The notes beneath the pieces are model-generated. The model was not told the origin of the DNA. It did no database searches and saw only the letters and a program-made list of their open reading frames with translations. A DNA stretch of 64,000 bases from the NCBI GenBank assembly GCA_963850765.1, contig CAWKMN010000001.1, forward strand, positions 1-64,000, written 5' to 3'. Shown piece by piece: positions 56,515 to 64,000 of the stretch. The stretch is from CAWKMN01 sp963850765 (GTDB lineage Bacteria > Chloroflexota > Anaerolineae > Aggregatilineales > Aggregatilineaceae). The first letter of the stretch is position 1, and every line of letters starts with the position of its first letter. The position numbers and the translations under genes are program-made.

Positions 56515-56590
56515 TCAGTCTGACTCCTTTGTCGTGCCCAATGGGTATCATGCTCTGTCTTCGCCTGGGTGGAAGGGATTTTCTCGCAGA

Positions 56591-56720
56591 TTTACCCCTT
56601 CCCTAAATCCCTCCTCGTACACGGAGAGGGACTTGAAACGTGTCTGCAACCAGATGGGTCTCCCCTTTCTCCGCGTGCGGGGATAAGGGATGCAGACCGA
56701 AGGTGGACGGGGATAGGGGT
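56591..56720. repeat. Family B GC-rich intergenic repeat
   Basis: A full copy with the GACCGAAGGT insert lies between pstB and phoU. A transcript through it would form a strong hairpin, possibly setting phoU level below that of pst genes. Confidence 0.8.
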
Positions 56721-56725
56721 CGGCG

Positions 56726-57481
56726 TTACCCTTGTCGGCCGGTCACATACGCTTCGGTCAGGGCTTCGCGCGGCGACGTGAACAGGGCCCCGGTATCGCC
56801 AAATTCGACCAGTTTGCCCAGCCAGAAAAAGCCGGTCTTGTCCGAGGCGCGCGCGGCCTGCTGCATGTTGTGCGTTACAATGATAATTGTATACGCGTCG
56901 GTCAGTCTGCGCATAAGCTCCTCGACGCGCAGCGTGGCGACCGGGTCCAGCGCGGAGCAGGGCTCGTCCATCAGGATCACGTTGGGCTTGACGGCGATCG
57001 CGCGCGCGATGCAGAGACGCTGCTGCTGGCCGGGGTTGAGATTCAGCGCGGAATCCTTGAGGCGGTGTTTGACCTCAGTCCACAGCCCGGCGTTTTCCAG
57101 GCTCTCCTGCACGATCTGATCCAGGCCGCCGCGGTGCGCCAGCCCCAGGACACGCGGGCCAAACGCCACGTTATCATAGATACTTTGGGGAAAAGGATTG
57201 GGCCGCTGGAAGACCATGCCGACGCGCTGGCGCAGCTCGACCACGTCCACATCGGGCGCGTAAATATCCTCCCCGTCGAGCAGGATCACGCCTTCGGGGC
57301 GCGTGCCGGGGATCGTATCGTTCATCCGGTTCAGCGCGCGCAGGAACGTGGACTTTCCACACCCGGACGGCCCGATCAGCGCGGTGATCTCGTTCGCCTG
57401 AATCGACAGGTTCAGATCGATGAGTGCCTGGAAATCGTGATAAAAAAAGTTGAAGTGCTGAACCTCGATTTTCGTGACCAT
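56726..57481 (-). CDS. pstB: Phosphate ABC transporter ATPase PstB, copy 2 (non-canonical signature)
   Basis: The 251-residue ATPase has Walker A GPSGCGKST, an intact Walker B ILMDEPCSALDP with catalytic Glu, and the His of VTHNMQQAAR. Its signature reads LNPGQQQRLCIARA where PstB normally has LSGGQQQ. Its ATG overlaps the stop of the upstream pstB copy by one base. Together with that copy, which has a changed Walker B, it probably forms an asymmetric heterodimer. Confidence 0.92.
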   Translation of the reverse strand: MVTKIEVQHFNFFYHDFQALIDLNLSIQANEITALIGPSGCGKSTFLRALNRMNDTIPGTRPEGVILLDGEDIYAPDVDVVELRQRVGMVFQRPNPFPQSIYDNVAFGPRVLGLAHRGGLDQIVQESLENAGLWTEVKHRLKDSALNLNPGQQQRLCIARAIAVKPNVILMDEPCSALDPVATLRVEELMRRLTDAYTIIIVTHNMQQAARASDKTGFFWLGKLVEFGDTGALFTSPREALTEAYVTGRQG

Positions 57482-58239
57482 TACCCGAACCGCCCCGTGA
57501 TATAGTCTTCTGTCCGCTGATCGTTGGGTTTGGTGAACATCACCCGCCCGGAGTCGCACTCGATCATCTCGCCGTTGAGCATAAACGCGGCATGGGTGGC
57601 GATTCGCGCGGCCTGCTGGACGCTGTGCGGCACCATCACCACGGTGTACTGTTTCTGAAGCTCGCGCAGCGATTCTTCGACCGTGCCCGTCGAAATCGGA
57701 TCCAGGCCGGATGTCGGGTTATCGAGCAGCAGCACTTCCGGTTCCAGCATCAGGCTGCGCGCGATGCAGAGGCGCTGTTTCTGCCCGCCCGACAGCCGCG
57801 ACGAGGGCTGATCCAGCCGGTCCTTGACTTCGTCCCAGAGCGCCGCCTGCTGCAAGGAGCGTTCCATCCGCTCGTCGAGCAGGGTTCTGTCGCGCAGGCC
57901 GGCCATGCGCGGCCCGTAGACGAGGTTGGAGCGGATTGTGCCCGGCAGCGGCGTCGGGACGGCGAACACCATGCCGATGCGCCGCCGCAGATCGGTGACG
58001 TTCACGCCGCGCTCGAAGACATCCTGCCCATTGAACAGGATCGTGCCGTGGTATTCGCCCTTTTCGCCCAGGTCGGACAGGCGGTTAAACAGCCGCAGCA
58101 GGGTTGTTTTGCCGCTGCGCGACGGGCCGAACAGCACAAAAATCTCGTTGGGCTGGATGGTGAACGAGACGTTGCGCAGCGCCTCGATGCCATCTTCATA
58201 GGTATAGGATACATTCTGCACTTCAATTATGGGCTGCAT
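57481..58239 (-). CDS. pstB: Phosphate ABC transporter ATPase PstB, copy 1 (Walker B Glu replaced)
   Basis: The 252-residue ATPase has Walker A GPSRSGKTT and an intact signature LSGGQKQRLCIAR. Its Walker B is LLLDNPTSGLDP, with Asn where the catalytic Glu is expected, and the switch His is kept in VPHSVQQAAR. Such a site should bind but hardly hydrolyse ATP. It follows pstA by ten bases and precedes the second pstB. Confidence 0.92.
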   Translation of the reverse strand: MQPIIEVQNVSYTYEDGIEALRNVSFTIQPNEIFVLFGPSRSGKTTLLRLFNRLSDLGEKGEYHGTILFNGQDVFERGVNVTDLRRRIGMVFAVPTPLPGTIRSNLVYGPRMAGLRDRTLLDERMERSLQQAALWDEVKDRLDQPSSRLSGGQKQRLCIARSLMLEPEVLLLDNPTSGLDPISTGTVEESLRELQKQYTVVMVPHSVQQAARIATHAAFMLNGEMIECDSGRVMFTKPNDQRTEDYITGRFG

Positions 58240-58249
58240 GGACTTTCCC

Positions 58250-59099
58250 CTACCAATCCCGGCGGCGGCGCACGCGGGTGCGAATGATGGTGGCGGCCAG
58301 GGTCAGGGACAGAACGAGCAGCAGTAACACCAGGGCCGTTCCATACTGGATTTCGAGCGGCATGCCGGGCACCTGGGTTGAGATCACAAACAGGTGGTAG
58401 GGCAGTGCCATCGTCTGATCGGACAGTGAGCGCGGCAGATCGGGCAGATAAAACGCCGCGACGGTGAACAGGATCGGGGCGGTTTCGCCGGCGGCGCGGC
58501 TCAGACCCAGGATCACGCCGGTGATGATCCCGGGCACGGCATGCGGCAGCACCTGATGCCGGATCGTCTGCCAGCGGGTCGCGCCGAGGCTTTGGCTCAC
58601 CACGCGGAACTCCTGCGGGACCGCCCGGATCGCTTCTTCGGCGGTGCTGATGATGACCGGCAGGGTCATGATGCCCAGGGTGAGCGACCCGGCGATGATC
58701 GACGTGCCCAGGTTAAGAAAGAGCACAAACATCCCCAGGCCAAACAGCCCATACACGATCGACGGGATGCCGGCCAGATTGATGATCGCCAGCCGCGTCC
58801 AGCGCGTCAGGCGGTTGTTGCCTGCGTACTCGGCCAGATAGATAGCCGCACCGATGGCGAGCGGCAGACAGACGATGCCGGTTCCCAGGGTGAGCAGCAG
58901 CGTTCCCAGCAGCGCGGGCATAATCCCACCTTCGGTCATGCCGTCGCGCGGCGCGGCGGTGAGAAATTCCCAGCTCAGCGCACCGATCCCGTTGTAGAAG
59001 ATATAGAGGATGACGAGGATGATCGGCAGCACGACCAGGACGGCGACGCCGGTAATGATCCCGACGGCCAGTTTATTGGTGTGTTTGGCGATTCATCAT
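58250..59099 (-). CDS. pstA: Phosphate ABC transporter permease PstA (frameshifted near start)
   Basis: Read through, the product is about 282 residues with six helices. LAIINLAGIPSIVYGLFGLG and the EAA loop QEFRVVSQSLGATRWQTI are typical. The core frame has no normal start; its upstream codons read KHTNKLAVGIITGV. Joining them to the ATG at 59099 or 59096, which overlaps the pstC stop, needs removal of one base near 59086-59090. A GTG at 59032 is possible but would cut the first helix. Confidence 0.82.
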
Positions 59100-60058
59100 G
59101 ACCCTTTCCGGCGCGTTCTGAAGGCCCACCAGACGCCCCGCCAGCGAATTGATACCAGAGGTGATCAGAAACAGCAGAATGCCGATGCCGAACAGCACAT
59201 GGTAGTGCATGCTGCCCTGGGCCACTTCGCCCATTTCGGCGGCGATGGTCGCCGTCATGGTGCGGACCGGCTGGATCGACATATCCGCGCCAAAGCTGGG
59301 CACGAATGCCGCGTTGCCCGTCACCATCATGACGGCCATCGTCTCCCCGATCGCGCGGCCGATGCCCAACATCACCGCCATGACCAGCCCCGAACGCGCC
59401 GACGGCAGCACCACCCGCCAGATGGTCTGCCACTGCGTCGCGCCCATCGCCAGCGCGCCCGTCACGGTATTCTTTGGGCACGGCGTAGAGCGCATCTTCC
59501 GAAATGCTGATGATCGTCGGGAGGGCCATGTACGCCAGGATGAGCGAGCCGGTCAGCGCGGTCAGGCCGGTCGGCGCGCCGAGATCCTGAATGATCGGGG
59601 CCAGCGCCACCCATCCCAGAAAGCCCAATACGATCGAGGGGATGCCGGCCAGGACTTCGATCAGCGGCTTCAGAATCTCACGCTGCCATTCGGGCGCGAT
59701 CTCTCCCAGATAGATCGCGGTGGTCAATCCCAGCGGCAGCGCGATCACGATCGCGCCCACTGTGACCAGCAGCGACCCGACGATGAGCGGCCACAAGCCG
59801 AATAAGGACTTCGATGGGATACCAGCGCTCGGCGAACAACTGGCGCAGTGGAATATCCAGAAAGGTGGGGAGCCCTTCGCGCACCAGAAAGAGAAAGATC
59901 AGGCTTACGATGATGATGGTGGAAATGCCGGCCAGCCGGATGAGCGTCTCGATGATCGATTCGCGCCAGTTCCAATCGATCCACCATTCGCGGTTAAACG
60001 GCAGGATGCGAGCTACCGCCCTGGTTCGTTCTCGGATAATGCCTGGAAACGTGCTCAC
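59096..60058 (-). CDS. pstC: Phosphate ABC transporter permease PstC (three frameshifts)
   Basis: Read through, the product is about 320 residues. The start is a GTG (MSTFPGIIRE), followed by a cytoplasmic segment, the first helix near residue 45, GIPSIVLGFLGWVALAP and the EAA loop EY-TGALAMGATQWQTIWRVVLP. Extra bases near 59799-59804, 59459-59466 and 59126-59132 put the protein in several frames. The last is less certain: the shifted frame gives a basic PstC-like tail ending KGS at a TGA that overlaps pstA in an ATGA. Confidence 0.8.
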
Positions 60059-60061
60059 AGC

Positions 60062-60971
60062 TTACTCCTGCTTCAGGGCCACAAAGCCCAACTCGGTCAC
60101 GATGGCTTGCCCTTCGGGCTGAACGCAGCCAGTCCAGGTATTCCGCGATGACCCCGGTGGGCTCGCCCGCGGTGTACATGTAGAGGTTGCGCGCGAGCGG
60201 GTAACTGCCGTCGGCCCCGGTTTTGACTGACGGAATGACATAGGGGGAATCGCCGTCGCGGGCGACACCCAGCACTTTTTCATGCTCGGTGACGTAGCCC
60301 AGCCCATCGTAACCGATCGCGTTGGGGTTGCGGCTGACCTCGCTGGTAATGCCGACAGAGGATGTCATCAGCAGCGTGCGCGCTGCGAAAAGATCGGTGT
60401 TTTCGTCGTCGCCCTGGCGCACGACTTCCTCAAGAAAATAGGTGTGCGTGCCCGAGTTGCTCTCGCGCGACACCATCACGATCGGGGCATCATTGCCCCC
60501 GACCTCGCGCCAGTTGGTGATACGCCCGGTGAAAATGTCCGCGAGCTGCGGGATGGTGAGTTGATCCACCGGGTTGTCGAGGTTGACGATGACCGCCAGC
60601 GCGTCAATTGCCACGACAAATTCCACCGGCTCGATCCCGTTGCCACGCGCCGCTTCGATTTCCTGCTCGTTGATCTGGCGCGAGGCATTGGCAATATCCA
60701 CCGTGCCGTTGATCAGGGCCGCAATGCCGGTCCCACTGCCGCCGCCGGTCACCGCGATCGAGACGGACGGATCAACTGTCTGGTAGGCCTCTGCCCAGGC
60801 CAGCGCCACATTAACCAGCGTATCGGAGCCTTTGTTCTGGATCGCGCGGGAGGAACTCGACGCACTGCTCGACGTGCCAGAGGAGCACGCCGCGACCAGC
60901 AGACTGATCCCGGCCGCCCATAATAACAAGGGAAATGGGACGATCCCTTTCAACCACCGGACTTTAGCCAT
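60062..60971 (-). CDS. pstS: Phosphate-binding lipoprotein PstS (frameshifted near end)
   Basis: Read through, the product is about 303 residues. The N-terminus has a signal peptide ending in the lipobox LVAAC followed by a Ser-rich linker, as in surface lipoproteins of monoderm bacteria. Phosphate-site motifs include KGSDTLVN, TGGGSGTG and SRESNSGTHTYF. An extra base near 60115-60118 shifts the last 20 codons (EGQAIVTELGFVALKQE). The ATG at 60971 follows a G-rich site. It is the first pho gene and closely precedes pstC. Confidence 0.9.
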
Positions 60972-61040
60972 CCACGACACCCCCAAATGAACCTTTTCGG
61001 GCCGCTATACTCTCGGCCAGTTAAGAACATAATAAAGTTA

Positions 61041-61101
61041 GGTTCAAGAGTTGTTTAAAGCAGTTTAACGACAGGCAAAATCTGGTTAACATTTTTTTAA
61101 C
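61041..61101. promoter_or_regulatory. Pho-box-like direct repeats upstream of pstS
   Basis: Related 7-mers GTTTAAA (61053), GTTTAAC (61063), GGTTAAC (61084) and TTTTAAC (61095) start 10, 21 and 11 bases apart, that is, about one or two helical turns. GGTTCAA at 61041 may be a weaker fifth copy. The layout resembles PhoB/PhoP sites. Confidence 0.5.
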
Positions 61102-61288
61102 GTTGGCGGAGGAGGGGGCGTGCTTAAGTCCCTTTCCACTTGCGGGGCTGACAGGGGGACAGTTTTTGACCTAAAGGTTTGTACGGGAAACGTAGCAACC
61201 CGGGTTGCCCATTGGGCAGGGCACCCTGACGAGGCCACGATTCAAACCGAACACTTAAGTCCCCTGTAGCGTGCGGGGAGGGGCTAAC
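61102..61288. other. Intergenic stretch with palindromes, no gene
   Basis: It contains a 14-bp perfect palindrome GCAACCCGGGTTGC (61195-61208) and a pair of CTTAAGTCCC words near 61124 and 61254. No coding frame is convincing. Confidence 0.5.
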
Positions 61289-62166
61289 CTACGGGATCTG
61301 TTCCGGGTGGGACTGCTGTGCGGCCCAGTTGTCCAGTTCGAGCGTGAATGCCCAGTGATTTTCGGGGAAAATCAGGGTCGCGGGGTTGGCGAACTGTGTA
61401 GCTAACCAGCGGTCGCGCACCTCAAGCTGGGTGAAATCCGCATTCCAGAAGCGCCCCGGCTCGCCATAACGCACTTCGACATGCAGGTGAAAGGTCTCCG
61501 AATAGCCGCTGTTGCCCACCACACCGATGATGTCATCGGGCGTCACGTAGTCGCCCAGGCTGACGAAATCGCGGGCGTTATGCGCATAGAGCACGTAGAG
61601 CGAAACATCCGGGCGGTAGGGGGTTTCGATCAGTACCAGCCCACCCCAGCCAAAGTTGTATTTGGGCGCTTTGCGAATGACCTGGCCGTGAGCGTCACCC
61701 TCGGCAAAACACAGCGCGCAGGCAGAGCGCGCCGTGACATAGCCGGGACCGATGGGGTGAAAATAGGTGGGCTTGCCGCTGAGATAATCGTCCGCGTGGG
61801 CGTAATCCACGCCAAAGTGCGCGCCGTCGGCGTGCAAGGGGTCGAGATACTGCCCACCTTCGGGAATATCAAATATATCAAAGGGACGGCGCGAAAATCC
61901 GGCCAGCGGATCCTCGGGCGTGCCGCCCAGTTTGGGCCGCCCACGTTTGGGCCGCGCGCCGGGTTTGGCAGCGAGGTCTCGCCGCGTGGTCCGGTCGCAG
62001 TGGGGACGACAAAGACGCCATCGGGGAAATCAACCGATATGGAGCCCCCGCTGCCCGGCAGCGGGTCGTCGGCTGGAAGCGCATAAACGCCGGCAGCCGG
62101 TACCAGACCGATTCCGATCAGCGCTGCGCCAATTGAAAGCCATTTTCCCCTGGTCATGGGCATCAT
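61289..62166 (-). CDS. M23/LytM family peptidase, secreted (frameshifted)
   Basis: Read through, the product is about 292 residues. A signal peptide (WLSIGAALIGIGLVPAAGVYA) is followed by a low-complexity Gly/Pro linker and a LytM domain. The domain has zinc motifs HFGVD (His-x3-Asp) and HLHVEV (His-x-His). A missing base near 61927-61932 separates the secretion signal from the catalytic domain; restoring one C joins GGPN to LGGTPEDPLAG. It probably cuts peptidoglycan or a surface protein. The start may instead be the third ATG, at 62157. Confidence 0.82.
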
Positions 62167-62204
62167 CCGTAAAAAAGCTGAAAAAAATATCCGATAATCA
62201 CGGT

Positions 62205-62233
62205 TTGGTCACGCCCGTTTTCGATACTATAAT
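62205..62233 (+). promoter_or_regulatory. Sigma-70 type promoter of the NHLP-like gene
   Basis: TTGGTC (62205-62210) and TATAAT (62228-62233) are 17 bases apart, 60 bases upstream of the small gene's ATG. Confidence 0.65.
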
Positions 62234-62291
62234 TAACTGACTCAAATCACCACAAGCATCATCATGCTGCCCAGCCAGGCAAGGAGGAATC

Positions 62292-62585
62292 ATGGCTAAG
62301 GAAGATCTCACCACCATTATCAGTCGCGCATTAACCGATGAGACGTTTCGCGCTCAACTGGCCTCGGACCCCGATAAGGCCCTGGTCGGCTATCACCTGG
62401 ACGAAGCCGAAGAGAAAATGGTCCGCAATCTGCCCGCCGACGCCTTCGACGAGCTGACGATGGACCTGGAAGATCGGCAATCCAAGACGGGCTTCCTGGG
62501 CGGATTCTCGCTCATGGGCGGCAAGGATGCCGTCGATGCCAGCACCGTGCTGGACCTGCTGACCAAGAAGTACGGCGGCGCGTAG
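62292..62585 (+). CDS. Small NHLP/Os1348-type RiPP-leader-like protein
   Basis: The 97-residue protein has the pattern ISRALTDETFRAQLASDPDKAL then GYHLDEAEEKMVRNL, typical of Os1348-family NHLP-clan leaders found in Chloroflexota. The C-terminal part is Gly-rich (GFLGGFSLMGG near residues 67-77) and ends KKYGGA. It has its own promoter, a strong AAGGAGG site and a terminator. No cyclase, radical SAM or cleaving transporter is near, so any processing would need enzymes elsewhere, or it is a stand-alone protein. Confidence 0.7.
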   Translation: MAKEDLTTIISRALTDETFRAQLASDPDKALVGYHLDEAEEKMVRNLPADAFDELTMDLEDRQSKTGFLGGFSLMGGKDAVDASTVLDLLTKKYGGA

Positions 62586-62617
62586 ATATTAATGGGGTCG
62601 CTCCCACCTGTCAAACC

Positions 62618-62652
62618 AAACGGGCGGCATCCACATGAGATACCGCCCGTTT
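62618..62652 (+). terminator. Hairpin terminator after the NHLP-like gene
   Basis: AAACGGGCGG and CCGCCCGTTT form a perfect 10-bp stem around a 15-base loop, 33 bases after the stop. The following T-run is short (GTCTTG). Confidence 0.7.
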
Positions 62653-62665
62653 GTCTTGCTAATCG

Positions 62666-62693
62666 GTAGGGGCGTATCGCCATACGCCCCTGC
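62666..62693. repeat. Family A palindrome, diverged copy
   Basis: The core reads GTAGGGGCGTATCGCCATAC then GCCCCTGC, with mismatches at the centre and near the end. It lies between convergent genes. Confidence 0.8.
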
Positions 62694-62730
62694 GAAAACC
62701 TGTCAACTTAATATCGAGGATCCGAGGCGC

Positions 62731-63603
62731 TTACGGAGCCGGGATGGTCAGCGTATCGCCGGGCTGAAGCAGATTCGGGTTCGCCAGATTGTTCGCGGCG
62801 ATGATCGCGTCCGGGCTGACGCCATAGAGCCGCCCAATCGCGAAGAGCGTTTCTCCCGGCTGGACGACGTGTGTCTTCGGGAAGCCTTCCTGGCTGGCGG
62901 TGGTTGGCGTGAGCGGGCCTGGGGTTGCGCCAGGCGCAGCCGTTGGCTCAGAACCCGGAACCTGACAGCCGGGAAGCTGAAGCTCCCAGCCGATTTGCAG
63001 CGTCGTATTCGCGCTGCCGCCGAGCATGCTGGGATTCGCAGCAATCAGAGCATCCAGCGTGACATTGTTTTCCTGCGAAATGGAATACAGGGTATCGTTC
63101 GGCTTCACCACATGCACACACGGATTTTGTGCAACCGGCAGGGAGGTCGGCGTGGGCTGGAACGCCGGATTCGTCGTGGACCGCAGGGTGGGTGATGCCT
63201 GAATATCGCTCATGCCCGGCGTCGAGATCCCCGGTTCGGTAGGAGTTGCGGAGACGGCCGGCGTGAAACTCGGCGCGAACATGGAGGTCGGCGTCGGATC
63301 CATTTCGACCGAGGCGCTGCCTGCGGACTCGTCGGTGGATGGTGCGACAGGCGTAAAATTAACCGGGGTCGTCGTCGGAACCAGGGTTCGGGTTGTCTCG
63401 GCCTGAGTCGTCTCGGCCAGCGTCGGCGTGAACAGGGGCGTCGGCGTCGAGGGGACGGTTGGCGCAATATCATTGACATCCACCCGGCCCGACGTCGGTT
63501 CCACGTCGTCGCCCGCGTCTTTATAACAGGCGGAAAGACCGATCATCACCAGGGCCATGACGATGATCGATAGGAACCGGTTCAACAAGTGCTTGATCCG
63601 CAT
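62731..63603 (-). CDS. LysM-domain lipoprotein
   Basis: The 290-residue protein has a signal peptide with lipobox LSAC, a Thr/Pro-rich linker of about 110 residues (many TPT repeats), a first LysM (residues about 142-190, VHVVKPNDTLYSISQENNV), a second linker, and a C-terminal LysM (about 240-288, THVVQPGETLFAIGRLYGV). It should be tethered to the membrane and bind peptidoglycan or glycan. AAGGAG precedes the ATG. It neighbours an M23 peptidase but on a separate transcript. Confidence 0.92.
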   Translation of the reverse strand: MRIKHLLNRFLSIIVMALVMIGLSACYKDAGDDVEPTSGRVDVNDIAPTVPSTPTPLFTPTLAETTQAETTRTLVPTTTPVNFTPVAPSTDESAGSASVEMDPTPTSMFAPSFTPAVSATPTEPGISTPGMSDIQASPTLRSTTNPAFQPTPTSLPVAQNPCVHVVKPNDTLYSISQENNVTLDALIAANPSMLGGSANTTLQIGWELQLPGCQVPGSEPTAAPGATPGPLTPTTASQEGFPKTHVVQPGETLFAIGRLYGVSPDAIIAANNLANPNLLQPGDTLTIPAP

Positions 63604-64000
63604 GATCGTATCTCCTTCGCGCTGCTCACGAGCGCAGGCGCGTGCATCCCCCACAGAATACACCGAATACGTTGTTTGTACAATTTAAGCTATTAGCCAT
63701 TAGCGGTTAGGCGGTGGGCAGCGCCCTATCCCCCGTCCGACCTTTGGTCGGCTTCCCTTCTCCCCGCACGCGGAGAAAGAAAGGGGAGTCGTTTAACAAC
63801 CTATCCGTAATTTCGCGCGCTCCGTAGTGGGGGCGTATTGCAATACGCCCCTACAAGCACCACTTTGTTCGCCACCGGCCCCCCCTCTCCGCGCGTGGAG
63901 AGGAGGCCGGGGGGTGAGGTAAACAAGAGACCAGGGTAGGCGAACAAACCCACATCTGTATTCACGTCGCCCAACCGGCCTATTTTAGCTAACGGCTAAT
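63604..64000. repeat. Intergenic right edge with family A and B repeats
   Basis: A reversed family B block (63725-63795), a partial family A element (63801-63854, one arm and the core with one extra base) and another C-rich/G-rich hairpin (about 63880-63924) fill this stretch. No gene is recognised up to the window edge. Confidence 0.75.

Noticed and set aside
12858..62166. Programmed ribosomal frameshifting as a system in this genome
   Set aside because: The break sites have no shared slippery sequence, no consistent stop codon or stimulatory structure, and affect unrelated genes including constitutive permeases.

Overview
This is a GC-rich chromosomal window that looks like Chloroflexota, probably class Anaerolineae. 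The lineage is an inference from the gene families, from PucR, PhyH, URO-D and GH116 genes lying together, and from dispersed copies of short GC-rich palindromic repeats whose core reads GTAGGGGCGTATTG plus its mirror image. No rRNA, tRNA, CRISPR array, transposase or phage gene was recognised.

Layout. (1) 28-7978, minus strand: M24 peptidase, GH116 glycosidase, aldose 1-epimerase, two URO-D-fold proteins and a PhyH dioxygenase. (2) 8068-30735, plus strand: a PucR regulator followed by a probable methylated-amine island. It holds a non-pyrrolysine MttB homologue, a SoxB-D-A-G oxidase whose alpha subunit keeps two [2Fe-2S]-type cysteine motifs, a peptide/opine-type ABC importer with a fused double ATPase, a class I amidotransferase, MmgE/PrpD, GH4, a class III aminotransferase, an SDR, a homocysteine (betaine-type) methyltransferase and a DAO-family oxidase. 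(3) 30879-38016: a divergent sugar/sugar-acid block, with URO-D, SDR and SMP-30 on the minus strand and ADH, IlvD/Edd and ADH on the plus strand. (4) 38332-39495: an Asp-box beta-propeller protein. (5) 39633-45460, minus strand: a sulfur block with cysteine synthase, JAMM peptidase, two-domain rhodanese, CysO-like carrier, MoeZ-like activating enzyme and a Cys/Met-metabolism PLP enzyme. It is headed by a strong promoter and a 19-codon Cys-containing leader peptide with attenuator-like hairpins. (6) 46071-54701, plus strand: an energy-converting group 4 [NiFe] hydrogenase with its maturation protease. (7) 54958-60971: a receiver/roadblock protein, then a pho block (PhoU, two PstB, PstA, PstC, PstS) with Pho-box-like repeats upstream. 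(8) 61289-63603: M23 peptidase, an NHLP-type RiPP-leader-like small protein and a LysM lipoprotein.

How it fits together. Regions 2 and 3 suggest demethylation and oxidation of quaternary or tertiary amines: a betaine-type methyltransferase, an MttB homologue, a sarcosine/dimethylglycine oxidase, and URO-D proteins with an MtaA-like zinc motif. Region 5 builds cysteine through a protein thiocarboxylate (CysO/Mec/CysM logic). Region 6 would couple H2 turnover to ion pumping.

Sequence quality. About nineteen conserved genes or gene parts are broken by a single-base indel, 17 of the +1 (extra base) type and 2 of the -1 type. They share no slippery motif. The simplest reading is uncorrected long-read consensus error, so broken genes are annotated here as whole genes with the break noted. 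Positions of breaks are good to a few bases.
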